Positions 25,537 to 32,671 of a stretch of 32,671 bases of DNA are shown here, piece by piece. The notes under the pieces are model-generated. The model did no database searches and had not been told where the DNA came from. It was given only the letters and a program-made list of their open reading frames with translations. The translations under genes and the position numbers were made by a program. Source of the stretch: Streptomyces albidus (ex Kaewkla and Franco 2022). GTDB lineage: Bacteria > Actinomycetota > Actinomycetes > Streptomycetales > Streptomycetaceae. The stretch spans positions 1-32,671 of the forward strand of contig NZ_JACBXA010000042.1 in the NCBI RefSeq assembly GCF_013870515.1, given 5' to 3'. The stretch's first letter is position 1. Every line of letters begins with the position of its first letter.

Positions 25537-25767
25537 CTACTCCAGGTCGAACTCCCCGTCGCGTGCGCCGAGTACGAACGCCCGCCACTCGGCCTCGGTG
25601 TACCGCAGGACCGTGTCGGGGTCCTTGGAGTTGCGCATCGCCACGGCACCGCCCGGCAGGCGGGCGATCTCGACCTTCTCCTCCTCGGGGCCGCCCGGAG
25701 CGCTCTCCCAGACCGCGTCGGAGATGTCCATGGCGTACAGCTCAGCCTTTTCCTGCTCGGTGGCCAT
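25537..25767 (-). CDS. DUF397 domain protein
   Basis: A 76-aa protein starting MATEQEKAELYAMDI at ATG 25767, with AAGGGAAG about 8 nt upstream; an in-frame upstream extension to 25839 lacks support. The C-terminal two thirds match DUF397: AVAMRNSKDPDTVLRYTEAEW, then RAFVLGARDGEFDLE. The usual N-terminal W.KSSYSGG block is replaced by VWESAPGGPEEEKVEIA. DUF397 proteins are usually encoded next to a helix-turn-helix regulator, often as antitoxin-like or developmental partners. No such partner gene is in this window, so this is an orphan copy. It converges with kinase D. Confidence 0.9.
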   Translation of the reverse strand: MATEQEKAELYAMDISDAVWESAPGGPEEEKVEIARLPGGAVAMRNSKDPDTVLRYTEAEWRAFVLGARDGEFDLE

Positions 25768-25870
25768 TGACCGGTCTTCCCTTCGAGGATGCTTTACGGA
25801 TCGCGGGTGCCCGCGCTGCGCCGGGGGCTGCGCGTTCACCCGCAGAGCCTACTGATCGCCTGGAGCGGTG

Positions 25871-25938
25871 GGCCGCCGTCCGGGATGCCTCCCCCGTACG
25901 AGAACGGGACGACGCACATGTAGGCACGGACGGCGGCC
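25871..25938 (-). terminator. Long inverted repeat downstream of the eight-cysteine protein gene
   Basis: Twelve-bp perfect arms, GGCCGCCGTCCG (25871-25882) and CGGACGGCGGCC (25927-25938), enclose 44 nt that can fold an inner CCCGT-acgaga-ACGGG hairpin. It lies 18 nt after the stop of the minus-strand gene ending at 25956 and upstream of the DUF397 gene. The long loop makes the terminator role uncertain. Confidence 0.45.
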
Positions 25939-25955
25939 GGGGGTCAGCTCAACGC

Positions 25956-27074
25956 TCAGCCGGGCAGGCGGAGATCGGAGCATCCGTGACGCTTCGCGGA
26001 CTCCTCCGCGAATGCCGAGAGCGCCTTCTTCTCGTATGAGGCGTCGGTCTTGAAGCCGGGAGAGACCGCGGCCGTTCCGCTGACCCGTCCCAGGGTGAAC
26101 AGTGCGCGACTGTCACTGGAGGGGCATTTGGCCCCGGCCCAGACCCAGTTGCGGGCGGGGTCACTGCCGCCGGCCTGCGAGAGGCGGCGTCCGGCATTGC
26201 GCGCCCGGACGCTGTCCGCGTTGTGGCCGTAGAGGGCCGTGAGCCGGTAGACCTCCTTCTTGCGGGAGTCGAGGAGGTAGCAGTGCTCCGAGGTCGTGGT
26301 GTTGCCGACCGGGGCTTCCTGCACCCGCGCCAGCCCCAACTTCTTGGAGGCGGCGGCCAGTCCCGCGAGCGGCCGGCAGGTACCGATGGCCTGCTTGACG
26401 GGCGAGGAGCCGGGGAGGGGGTTCGCCGCCGGAGGGGAGAGCGGCGATCCGGGGGGAGTGGAGATCTTGCAGCCGTACTTCGCCGCCGCCTTCTTGGCGA
26501 AGCCCACGGAGACCTGGGCGAAAGTCGTGCGGCCTGCCTTGTCGAATACGTCGGAGGAGTCACCGGCGCCGACAGTGCGCACGCTCGCGATTATGCTCTC
26601 GAACTCCTTGCCGGAGCAGGGGAGTTCGACGGAGGCGAAGGCCTCAGCCCCGTCGTAGATGATGGCGCCGGGCAGTCGCTTGCCCAGGGGCACGGCCATC
26701 ACGGAGGGGTCCGTCACGGAGGTGTGCTGGATGGTGGCGGCGTTGTCATCGGCCTTGGAACCCCGATGTGCCTCGGCGAGCAGGGAGGTCGACGAACCTT
26801 CGGCGGAGACCGCGCAGTTGGTGAGGCGGCCGACCTTGCGGTCAGAGGTGTACTGGCTCTTCGCGGGCCGGGCCACGTCGCTGTCGAGGAACGACCGGAC
26901 GTCCTGTGCGGGGAGCGTGCCGGCACAGGCTTCGTCCAGGGCCGAACCGGCGCGCCACTGGTCGAACTCGCCGCTGAAGTAGAACCATGCGCCGGCGGCG
27001 ACGACTGCGGCGGTCACGATGGGCACGACCACCTTGGTGGTCTTCGCACCGGCGGTCGGGGGGAGTCTTTTCAC
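25956..27074 (-). CDS. Membrane-anchored exported protein with two similar four-cysteine domains
   Basis: A 372-aa protein starting at GTG 27074 (MKRLPPTAGAKTTKVVVPIV). A short basic N-terminus and one membrane helix (about 13-33, signal anchor) place the rest outside the cell. The exported part looks like a tandem duplication. Each half has four cysteines (C50, C87, C153, C202 and C233, C265, C317, C365) with comparable spacing. Each ends in a similar helix followed by Cys: FAKKAAAKYGCKISTP and FAEESAKRHGCSDLRLP. A Pro-rich linker (206-225) separates the halves. Pairwise disulfides within each half are likely. There is no known family name I can give. It lies between eccC and the kinase array, 12 nt downstream of a small ORF, so an ESX-associated envelope role is possible but unproven. 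The ribosome-binding site is weak, which suggests coupling to the small ORF. Confidence 0.88.
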   Translation of the reverse strand: MKRLPPTAGAKTTKVVVPIVTAAVVAAGAWFYFSGEFDQWRAGSALDEACAGTLPAQDVRSFLDSDVARPAKSQYTSDRKVGRLTNCAVSAEGSSTSLLAEAHRGSKADDNAATIQHTSVTDPSVMAVPLGKRLPGAIIYDGAEAFASVELPCSGKEFESIIASVRTVGAGDSSDVFDKAGRTTFAQVSVGFAKKAAAKYGCKISTPPGSPLSPPAANPLPGSSPVKQAIGTCRPLAGLAAASKKLGLARVQEAPVGNTTTSEHCYLLDSRKKEVYRLTALYGHNADSVRARNAGRRLSQAGGSDPARNWVWAGAKCPSSDSRALFTLGRVSGTAAVSPGFKTDASYEKKALSAFAEESAKRHGCSDLRLPG

Positions 27075-27086
27075 TTGAGGGATCTC

Positions 27087-27296
27087 TCATTGGCGGCAGC
27101 TGTCTTGAACGGTCGGCTGCAATCGGGAGGGGGACGGGGTGGTGCTTCGCGTGCGAGGGGGGAGGAGGTCGCGAGCGGTGCGCCTCGTGGCGTCGGCGGG
27201 GTATCCGTTTCCGTCAGCCTGGTCAAGCTGCGTGCCCGGGTCGTGTCTGTCGGCGGCCGCCGCCATGTGCTCCGCCCAATCGTCCGCGAATGACAT
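27087..27296 (-). CDS. Probable small protein upstream of the eight-cysteine protein
   Basis: A 69-aa ORF starting MSFADDWAEHMAAAADRH at ATG 27296 and preceded by GGGGAAG. Its stop is 12 nt before the GTG of the next gene. Third-position GC is about 80% by eye, compatible with coding. The first 30 residues look like an acidic amphipathic helix. The remainder is Pro/Arg/Thr-rich and less convincing, which could mean a short genuine protein or the remnant of a longer one after a frameshift. From memory, the MSF..(D/E)(D/E)W start resembles small helical proteins next to Streptomyces T7SS genes; this is unverified. Confidence 0.5.
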   Translation of the reverse strand: MSFADDWAEHMAAAADRHDPGTQLDQADGNGYPADATRRTARDLLPPRTRSTTPSPSRLQPTVQDSCRQ

Positions 27297-27393
27297 GCTT
27301 CCCCGTACTGCAGAGCTGTCCGACGTGAGGTCGAACAGACGCGCAGGGAGCCAAAGTTAACAGCACGGAATCCTTGCCACACCCCCTGTGACG

Positions 27394-27430
27394 CCGACGG
27401 GGCGGGCACTTGTCGTGCCCGCCCCGTCGG
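27394..27430 (-). terminator. Strong terminator downstream of eccC
   Basis: A perfect 16-bp stem, CCGACGGGGCGGGCAC (27394-27409) with GTGCCCGCCCCGTCGG (27415-27430), and the 5-nt loop TTGTC begin 3 nt after the eccC stop codon. It is the strongest hairpin in the window and separates eccC from the small ORF and eight-cysteine gene on the same strand. Confidence 0.93.
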
Positions 27431-27433
27431 AGT

Positions 27434-30400
27434 TCACTGCTCGGGCATCCAGCCCAACTGGACCAGTGGTGTGCCTCGTTTGCGGGAGACGAAGAAGCCC
27501 CGGCCCGGCGGCATCGGCCGCGGCCGTACGTTGCCGAGCAGGTCACCCTCGCTCGGGTCGCCTGCGAGCACCACGCCCTGCGCGCCGAGTTCCTTGATGC
27601 GCTGCATGAAGGGCTCGAACATCGAGCGCGAGGCGCCTGCCGCGCTGCGGGCGATGATGAAGCGCACGCCGACGTCGCGGGCGAAGGGCAGGTTCTCCGT
27701 GAGCACGGACAGGGGGTTGCCGCTGGAGGTGGCGACCAGTTCGTAGTCGTCGACGATGATGAAGATCGTCGGGCCGGTCCACCAGCTGCGGTCGCGCAGT
27801 TGCTGCGGCGTGACGTCCGAGGCGGGCGCCCTTCGCTGCATCAGGTCCTGGAGCGCGTTCATGTGCGACTCCATGGAGTTGGACATCGGCGCGTACTCCA
27901 GCAGGTGCGACTCGGGGATCGCGCTCAGCAGCGAGCGGCGGTAGTCGCCGACGACGATCTTCGCCTCGTTCTCGCCGTAGCGCTCCGAGATCTGCTTGGC
28001 CAGCAGCCGCAGCAGTGCCGTCTTGCCCGACTCGCTCTCACCGAAGACCAGGAAGAAGGGGTCGGTCTCGAAGTCGACGAACACCGGCTCCAGGTTGTTC
28101 TCGTCGATCGCGAACGCCACTCCGCGCTCCGGCTGGTCGCCGCCCTTGGGCAGGTTGGCCGCGGGCAGTTCGCGCGGCAGCAGCCGTACGGCCGGAGCCA
28201 CCGGGCCCGACCAGTGCCGGATCACCTCGTTGGTCATCGCCGTGGTGGCCTCGGAGATCTCGTCGTCCGAGTGGATGCTGTCGATCCGCGGGACGGCACC
28301 CATGAAGTGCAGCCGCTCGGGCGTCTGTCCACGGCCGGGCACGCCCTGAGGGACGTTCGCGGCGACCTTGCGGTCGAACTCGGAGTCCATCGTGTCACCG
28401 AGCCGGAGTTCCAGCCGGTTCATCAACTGGTCCTTCAGCGCCGCGCGGACCTCCATGCTCCGCGACGCGGTGATGACCAGGTGCACGCCGTAACCGAGAC
28501 CGCGGGCGGCGATGTCGGTGACGACTCCGTCCAGGCCCTCGTAGTCGTTCTTGAAGTTGGCCCAGCCGTCGATGACGAGGAAGACGTCGCCCCACGGCTG
28601 ATCGGTGATCTCGCCGCGCGAGCGCCTGCGCCGGAAGGTGGCGATCGAGTCGATGCCGTTGGCGCGGAAGTACTCCTCGCGGCGGGAGAGGATGCCGTAG
28701 ACCTCGGCGACGGTACGGCGCACCCGCTCCGGGTCCAGACGGGAGGCCACGCCGCCCACGTGCGGCAGATCCGCGACGGACGACATGCCGCCACCGCCGA
28801 AGTCCAGCCCGTAGAACTGGACTTCGTACGGAGTGTGCGTCAGCGCGAACGACGAGATCAGCGTGCGCATCAGCGTCGACTTGCCCGACTGCGGACCGCC
28901 GATGACGAGCATGTGGCCCGCCGCTCCGGAGAAGTCCCGGTAGAGCGGATCGCGGCGCTGCTCGAAGGGCTTGTCCACCAGACCCAGCGGGACGACGAGC
29001 CGTCCCATGCTCGGGTAGTCGGGCTGCGTCAGCCCGCGCCCCTCGACGGGCGCGAGGCCCGGCAGGAGTTCGTCCATCGGCGCGCTGCTGTCCAGCGGCG
29101 GCAGCCACACCTGGTGCGCGGGCGTCCCCTGCCCCTCGAGCCGCCGCACGATGACGTCCAGGACGGTGTCGGCGAGGGCGTCGTCGTCGGACGGGCGCTG
29201 AGACGGTACGACCGCCTCCTGCGGAAGACGCTCCACGGCCTGCACCGGAACGTGGGCCGCGGTGAACGCGACCGGACGCCGGTCGGCCGGCAGTGGCCCC
29301 GAAGGCAGCCGGTCCTCGTTCGACCCCGAGCGGTAGACGCCCGACACGTACGCGGCCTTGAAGCGCGTCATCTCGTCCGTGCCGAACTTCAGCAGACCCG
29401 AACCGGGGATCGACGGCAGGTGATAGGCGTCCGGGACGCCCAGTGCCGCACGGGACTCGGCAGCGGAGAAGGTACGCAGACCCACCCGGTAGGACAGGTA
29501 CGTCTCCAGCCCGCGCAGCCGTCCTTCCTCCAACCGCTGTGAGGCGAGCAGGAGATGGACACCCAGGGAACGGCCGATGCGCCCGATCTGGATGAACATG
29601 TCGATGAAGTCGGGCTTGGCGGTGAGGAGTTCGCTGAACTCGTCGATGACGAGGACGAGCGAGGGGATCGGTGAGAGCGGGGCGCCGGCGGCGCGCGCCT
29701 TCTCGTAGTCGTGGATGTTGGCGTAGTTGCCCGCGTCGCGCAGCATCTCCTGGCGGCGGTTGAGCTCACCGCGGATGCTGTCGCCCATGCGGTCGACGAG
29801 CGTCAGGTCGTCCGCCAGGTTCGTGATCACAGCCGCAACGTGCGGCATTTGCGCCATGCCCGCGAAGGTGGCACCGCCCTTGAAGTCCGCGAGGACGAAG
29901 TTCAGCGTCTCGGACGAGTGAGTGACGGCGAGACCGAGCACGAGTGTACGCAGAAGCTCGGACTTGCCGGAGCCGGTGGCGCCGACGCACAGGCCGTGCG
30001 GGCCCATGCCGTCCTGCGCGGCCTCCTTGAGGTCCAGCATGACGGGCTGGCCGTCTTCGCCGACGCCGATCGGCACGCGCAGGCGCTCCGCCACCGAACG
30101 CGGGCGCCAGGTGCGCGAGACGTCGACGGAGGCGGCGTCGCCGAGGCTGAGCAGCTCGGTGAACTCCAGGTTCGCCAGCAGCGGTTCGTCGTCGTCGCCA
30201 CCCGATCCCATACGGAGCGGGGCGAGTTGGCGGGCCAGCGCCTCGGCGGCCTCCTCGGAGAGGACATCCGGCGTGCCGTCGTACACCAGGCCGTGCCCCG
30301 ACTGCAGTTCAAGCGCACCGGGACGCACGACGACGGACAGCCCGCCGCGGGCGTTGTCCATGTCCCCGGGCACGACCTCGACGACCGTCACGCCCTGCAG

Positions 30401-31399
30401 GCCTTCGGGCGCCGCGAGCATCGAGTTCGGCGGCACCGTCGCACCGTCCAGCACGACCAGGATGTGCGGCTGCTCCAGCAGCGGCTGGCCGGCGGCGTTG
30501 AAGCGGGGGCGGCCCTCCAGCCGCGCGCGCAGCTGATCCTCCAACTCCGTCGCGTCGTCCGTGATCAGGCGGGCGGGACCCGCGCCGTCCGTCGAGTTGG
30601 GGGACTGCACGTGCGGAAGCCACTTCGTCCACTCCCACTTGCGCACCGCCCCACGCCCGCCGGCGACCGCGATCACCAGGTCGTCGGGGGAGTGGAGCGC
30701 GGCGAGCGAGGCGACCAGCGCGCGGGCCGAGCCCTGCACGGAGTCCGGTTCGCCGCTGATCGTCACGTGGTAGAAGGCCCGCAACGAGACCGCCATCGGC
30801 AGCCCGTCGAGGGTGCCGTGCGTGTTGAGGAACTGATGCATGGCACCCGCGGTCAGCGGTTCCAGCTCGTCGACGGGCGCGGTCTCCGGCGCGACGAGCG
30901 GCGTCGCCAACTGCTGCGCGCCCAGCCCGATGCGTACCTGTCCGAAGTCGTCGTCGCCCGAGCGCCGCTCCCATACCCGGCTGCCCTCGGCGACCAGGGA
31001 CCACAGCTGGTCGGGGGAGGGGTGCAGATAGAACTGCGCGTCGCGCTGCTTGCGCGCGGTCTTGCGCACCTTCCGCCGGGTCTGCGCCAGGTACTTGAGG
31101 TAGTCGCGCCGGGTCTGAGCCAACTGTCCCTGCGTGCCCCGGCGGTGGCGGATGATCATCGCGACGGCCATGGCGATGGTCGTCGCGATCATGATGAAGC
31201 CCATGATGCGCATGAAGGGCTGGCCGGACACGAAGAAGAAGACGACGGAACCGCCCATGCCCAGCATGGGGACGATCTGCATCATCACGCCTTCCTGCTG
31301 CCCGCGCGGCAGTTCAGGAGGCGACTCGAGTCGTAGTTCCTCAGCGGGTACGTCAGGCGGCAGAGCCCGTGGCGGACGCTTGACGACGATCTGGCTCAC
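27434..31399 (-). CDS. eccC: Type VII secretion motor ATPase EccC
   Basis: EccC is the FtsK/SpoIIIE-type ATPase that recognises the WXG100 export signal and drives secretion. The 1321-aa protein starts at GTG 31399 (VSQIVVKRPPRALPPD). The frame is open to 31492, but the conserved start and the likely GAGGG site (13 nt upstream) favour this GTG. Two membrane helices lie at about 55-95. Three ATPase domains follow, with Walker A GATGSGKS (about 472), GGPQSGKS (about 831) and GESESGKT (about 1118). Their Walker B motifs are VIDEF, VIDGW and IVDDY; only the first has the canonical Glu. Both EccCa and EccCb parts are fused in one chain, as is normal outside mycobacterial ESX-1. It ends VQLGWMPEQ and is divergent from eccD. 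Confidence 0.98.
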   Translation of the reverse strand: MSQIVVKRPPRALPPDVPAEELRLESPPELPRGQQEGVMMQIVPMLGMGGSVVFFFVSGQPFMRIMGFIMIATTIAMAVAMIIRHRRGTQGQLAQTRRDYLKYLAQTRRKVRKTARKQRDAQFYLHPSPDQLWSLVAEGSRVWERRSGDDDFGQVRIGLGAQQLATPLVAPETAPVDELEPLTAGAMHQFLNTHGTLDGLPMAVSLRAFYHVTISGEPDSVQGSARALVASLAALHSPDDLVIAVAGGRGAVRKWEWTKWLPHVQSPNSTDGAGPARLITDDATELEDQLRARLEGRPRFNAAGQPLLEQPHILVVLDGATVPPNSMLAAPEGLQGVTVVEVVPGDMDNARGGLSVVVRPGALELQSGHGLVYDGTPDVLSEEAAEALARQLAPLRMGSGGDDDEPLLANLEFTELLSLGDAASVDVSRTWRPRSVAERLRVPIGVGEDGQPVMLDLKEAAQDGMGPHGLCVGATGSGKSELLRTLVLGLAVTHSSETLNFVLADFKGGATFAGMAQMPHVAAVITNLADDLTLVDRMGDSIRGELNRRQEMLRDAGNYANIHDYEKARAAGAPLSPIPSLVLVIDEFSELLTAKPDFIDMFIQIGRIGRSLGVHLLLASQRLEEGRLRGLETYLSYRVGLRTFSAAESRAALGVPDAYHLPSIPGSGLLKFGTDEMTRFKAAYVSGVYRSGSNEDRLPSGPLPADRRPVAFTAAHVPVQAVERLPQEAVVPSQRPSDDDALADTVLDVIVRRLEGQGTPAHQVWLPPLDSSAPMDELLPGLAPVEGRGLTQPDYPSMGRLVVPLGLVDKPFEQRRDPLYRDFSGAAGHMLVIGGPQSGKSTLMRTLISSFALTHTPYEVQFYGLDFGGGGMSSVADLPHVGGVASRLDPERVRRTVAEVYGILSRREEYFRANGIDSIATFRRRRSRGEITDQPWGDVFLVIDGWANFKNDYEGLDGVVTDIAARGLGYGVHLVITASRSMEVRAALKDQLMNRLELRLGDTMDSEFDRKVAANVPQGVPGRGQTPERLHFMGAVPRIDSIHSDDEISEATTAMTNEVIRHWSGPVAPAVRLLPRELPAANLPKGGDQPERGVAFAIDENNLEPVFVDFETDPFFLVFGESESGKTALLRLLAKQISERYGENEAKIVVGDYRRSLLSAIPESHLLEYAPMSNSMESHMNALQDLMQRRAPASDVTPQQLRDRSWWTGPTIFIIVDDYELVATSSGNPLSVLTENLPFARDVGVRFIIARSAAGASRSMFEPFMQRIKELGAQGVVLAGDPSEGDLLGNVRPRPMPPGRGFFVSRKRGTPLVQLGWMPEQ

Positions 31400-31702
31400 G
31401 TGCGCACCAATTCCCTCGTACGGACGGGACAGTTCGATGCCGACGCCCCCGTGGCGACGGACTCCGTCCGCGCGATGGGATCCTACTTGCACGACGAGTC
31501 CGCGTGGAGCGGTAGGGTGACGCGCGGTGTATGCACACCTGCGAATCCGCCGCCTTCGACGGGCCCGTTCGTCCGTAAGTCGGCGAGTGTGTGAGCGTCA
31601 GGTGAGCATCGCGTGTCCAAGCTGCGCCCACGTGTCCAGACGTCCCGCGATCCCGTGTGCGGTGGGAGACGGTGAGAGACGGCGAATGAGGGGGATTCAC
31701 AG
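31400..31702. promoter_or_regulatory. Divergent promoter region between eccC and eccD
   Basis: This 303-bp region contains no gene. On the plus strand TTGCAC (31487-31492), 20 nt and TAGGGT (31513-31518, in GGTAGGGTGA) repeat the arrangement found upstream of eccE. On the minus strand TAGGAT (31485-31480) is a good -10 box for eccC, without a clear -35; it lies only 27 bp from the plus-strand box, so the two promoters would overlap. CGTGTCCA occurs twice, 19 bp apart (31612 and 31631), and may be an operator. Confidence 0.45.
31487..31520 (+). promoter_or_regulatory. Candidate promoter for eccD
   Basis: TTGCAC, a 20-nt spacer and TAGGGT within GGTAGGGTGA match the eccE upstream signal in both sequence and spacing. 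It lies 184 nt before the eccD GTG, implying a leader of about 175 nt. Confidence 0.4.
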
Positions 31703-32671
31703 GTGAGTACGACGGCCTCTGCGGCGGCCACCGGCCAGGGCACCGGGAGCGGTTTCGGCGCCCCGTCCGGTACGGGCTTCTGCCGCGTCACCATCGTCGC
31801 TCCGGACAGCCGGATCGACGTGGCTCTGCCCGAGGACATCCCGGTCGCGGACATCTACCCGGAGATCCTGCGCCTGTCGGGGCAGACGCCGGGCGAAGGT
31901 GCCCCCGTCGGCTACCACTTGGTGCGCCGCGACGGCACCGTCCTGGACAGCTCCCGCAGCTTCATCGCACAGCGCATCTTCGACGGCGAGGTGCTGAGCC
32001 TGCGCCCGTTCGCCGAGTCGCTGCCGCCCGCCGTCTTCGACGACGTCTCCGACGCGGTCGCCTCCGCCGTCACCCGCGACCGCAAGCTCTGGGGCGACAG
32101 CCTCCTGCGCGGTGCGGGACTCGTGGGCGCCGGCGTGCTGTTCGTACTGATGGCCTTCGTGCTGTGGTTCGCCGATCCGATCGGCCACGACATGCACAGC
32201 CTCCCGGGCATCCTCGCCGCCGTCGCCGGAGTCATGCTCGTCGCGCTCGCGGCCGTGCGGGCGCGGGTGTACGAGGACCGCGCCTCGGCCATCGCGCTCG
32301 GTCTCGGCGCCATGCCGCACGTACTGATCGCCGGCTCCGGACTGCTGCCGCTCCCGGAGAACGAGGGAGTGGGGCGCCTCCAGTTCCTGCTCGGCTGCGT
32401 CGCCGTCCTCATCGCCTCCGTCATCCTGATCGCCGTGACGCCCAGCGGTGACGGCCCCTTCGTGGCGGTCGCCTTCACCGCCGTCGTCGGCACGCTCATC
32501 ACCTTCATCGCCAGCATCACCGACATCCGCGGAGTGGAGATCGCCGCGATCTGCATCCCGGTCGCCGTGGGCACGCTGGCGTTCCTGCCCGGGCTCTCCG
32601 CCCGTTTCGCACGGCTGCCCATCGGCTACGAGGCGCCCGGCACGGGGAACGCCGGCTACGACGCCGACCCC
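31703..32671 (+). CDS. eccD: Type VII secretion membrane protein EccD (3'-truncated)
   Basis: EccD is the multi-spanning membrane component that builds most of the ESX pore complex. GTG 31703 is preceded by GAGGGGG (31688-31694, 8-nt spacer). The frame is open to the last base (323 codons) with no stop, so the gene continues beyond the window. After a Gly/Ala/Ser-rich start, residues 26-105 form the ubiquitin-like domain (FCRVTIVAPDSRIDVALPED, then IPVADIYPEILRLSG). At least six hydrophobic helices follow from about residue 145 (for example GAGLVGAGVLFVLMAFVLWF and LPGILAAVAGVMLVALAAV). Complete EccD proteins have 11 helices, so a little over half is present. It is divergent from eccC. Confidence 0.96.
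   Translation, partial: MSTTASAAATGQGTGSGFGAPSGTGFCRVTIVAPDSRIDVALPEDIPVADIYPEILRLSGQTPGEGAPVGYHLVRRDGTVLDSSRSFIAQRIFDGEVLSLRPFAESLPPAVFDDVSDAVASAVTRDRKLWGDSLLRGAGLVGAGVLFVLMAFVLWFADPIGHDMHSLPGILAAVAGVMLVALAAVRARVYEDRASAIALGLGAMPHVLIAGSGLLPLPENEGVGRLQFLLGCVAVLIASVILIAVTPSGDGPFVAVAFTAVVGTLITFIASITDIRGVEIAAICIPVAVGTLAFLPGLSARFARLPIGYEAPGTGNAGYDADP

Noticed and set aside
27410..29542. 710-codon plus-strand frame opposite eccC
   Set aside because: Composition (His/Arg/Val/Leu) is typical of an antisense shadow in high-GC DNA; eccC on the minus strand is unmistakable.
29711..31336. 541-codon plus-strand frame opposite the 5' part of eccC
   Set aside because: Shadow of eccC; no domain and no plausible start signal.
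1..32671. CRISPR arrays, tRNAs, insertion sequences, phage attachment sites
   Set aside because: Looked for repeats with regular spacers, cloverleaf arms, transposase motifs and long terminal repeats; nothing convincing was found by eye.

Overview
The window comes from a very GC-rich actinomycete, most likely Streptomyces or a close relative. Third codon positions are mostly G or C, GTG starts are common, Shine-Dalgarno sequences are strong, and the gene content (EccB/C/D/E, mycosins, WXG100 proteins, DUF397, kinase-propeller proteins) is that of a Streptomyces-type ESX / type VII secretion (T7SS) locus. It begins inside a gene (5'-truncated) and ends inside eccD (3'-truncated). No tRNA, rRNA, CRISPR array or insertion sequence was recognised.

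Layout. (1) 1-3623, plus strand: the C-terminal 860 codons of a large NTPase-like helical-repeat protein, then ribF (riboflavin kinase/FAD synthetase). This looks like the housekeeping edge of the locus. (2) 3699-8766, minus strand: an EspI-like protein (disordered Q/P/G/Y-rich arms around a MinD/ParA-type ATPase), a conserved 236-aa protein, and eccE, which is translationally coupled to that protein. (3) 8954-11812, plus strand: eccB and a first mycosin (mycP). (4) 12122-16342, plus strand: a probable five-gene operon with its own promoter. It encodes a helical 154-aa protein, an EspB/PPE-like protein with a WEG motif and a long disordered tail, a second mycosin, and two WXG100 proteins. It is closed by two tandem hairpins. 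(5) 16570-25487, plus strand: four tandem genes for membrane proteins with a kinase fold inside the cell and an eight-repeat PQQ-like propeller outside. The first two have lost the catalytic residues (pseudokinases); the last two keep them. (6) 25537-31399, minus strand: a DUF397 protein, an anchored exported protein made of two similar four-cysteine domains, a probable small ORF, and eccC with three ATPase domains. (7) 31703-end, plus strand: eccD, divergent from eccC.

How the parts fit together. EccB, EccC, EccD and EccE form the inner-membrane secretion machine, with EccC as motor. The WXG100 pair and the EspB-like protein are the probable substrates. Mycosins are membrane-anchored extracellular proteases needed to stabilise or process ESX systems. 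The EspI-like ATPase is a probable regulator. I infer, but cannot prove, that the kinase/pseudokinase-propeller array senses or signals the state of the secretion apparatus across the membrane. No eccA or espG gene was seen in the window.

The least ordinary parts are the graded decay of kinase catalytic residues along the array, with a conserved twin-arginine-like motif before every membrane segment; two mycosins with different cysteine arrangements; the EspB-like protein's disordered tail and acidic C-terminal tag; the double hairpin behind the WXG100 pair; a shared promoter-like signal upstream of eccE and eccD; and the duplicated eight-cysteine protein.
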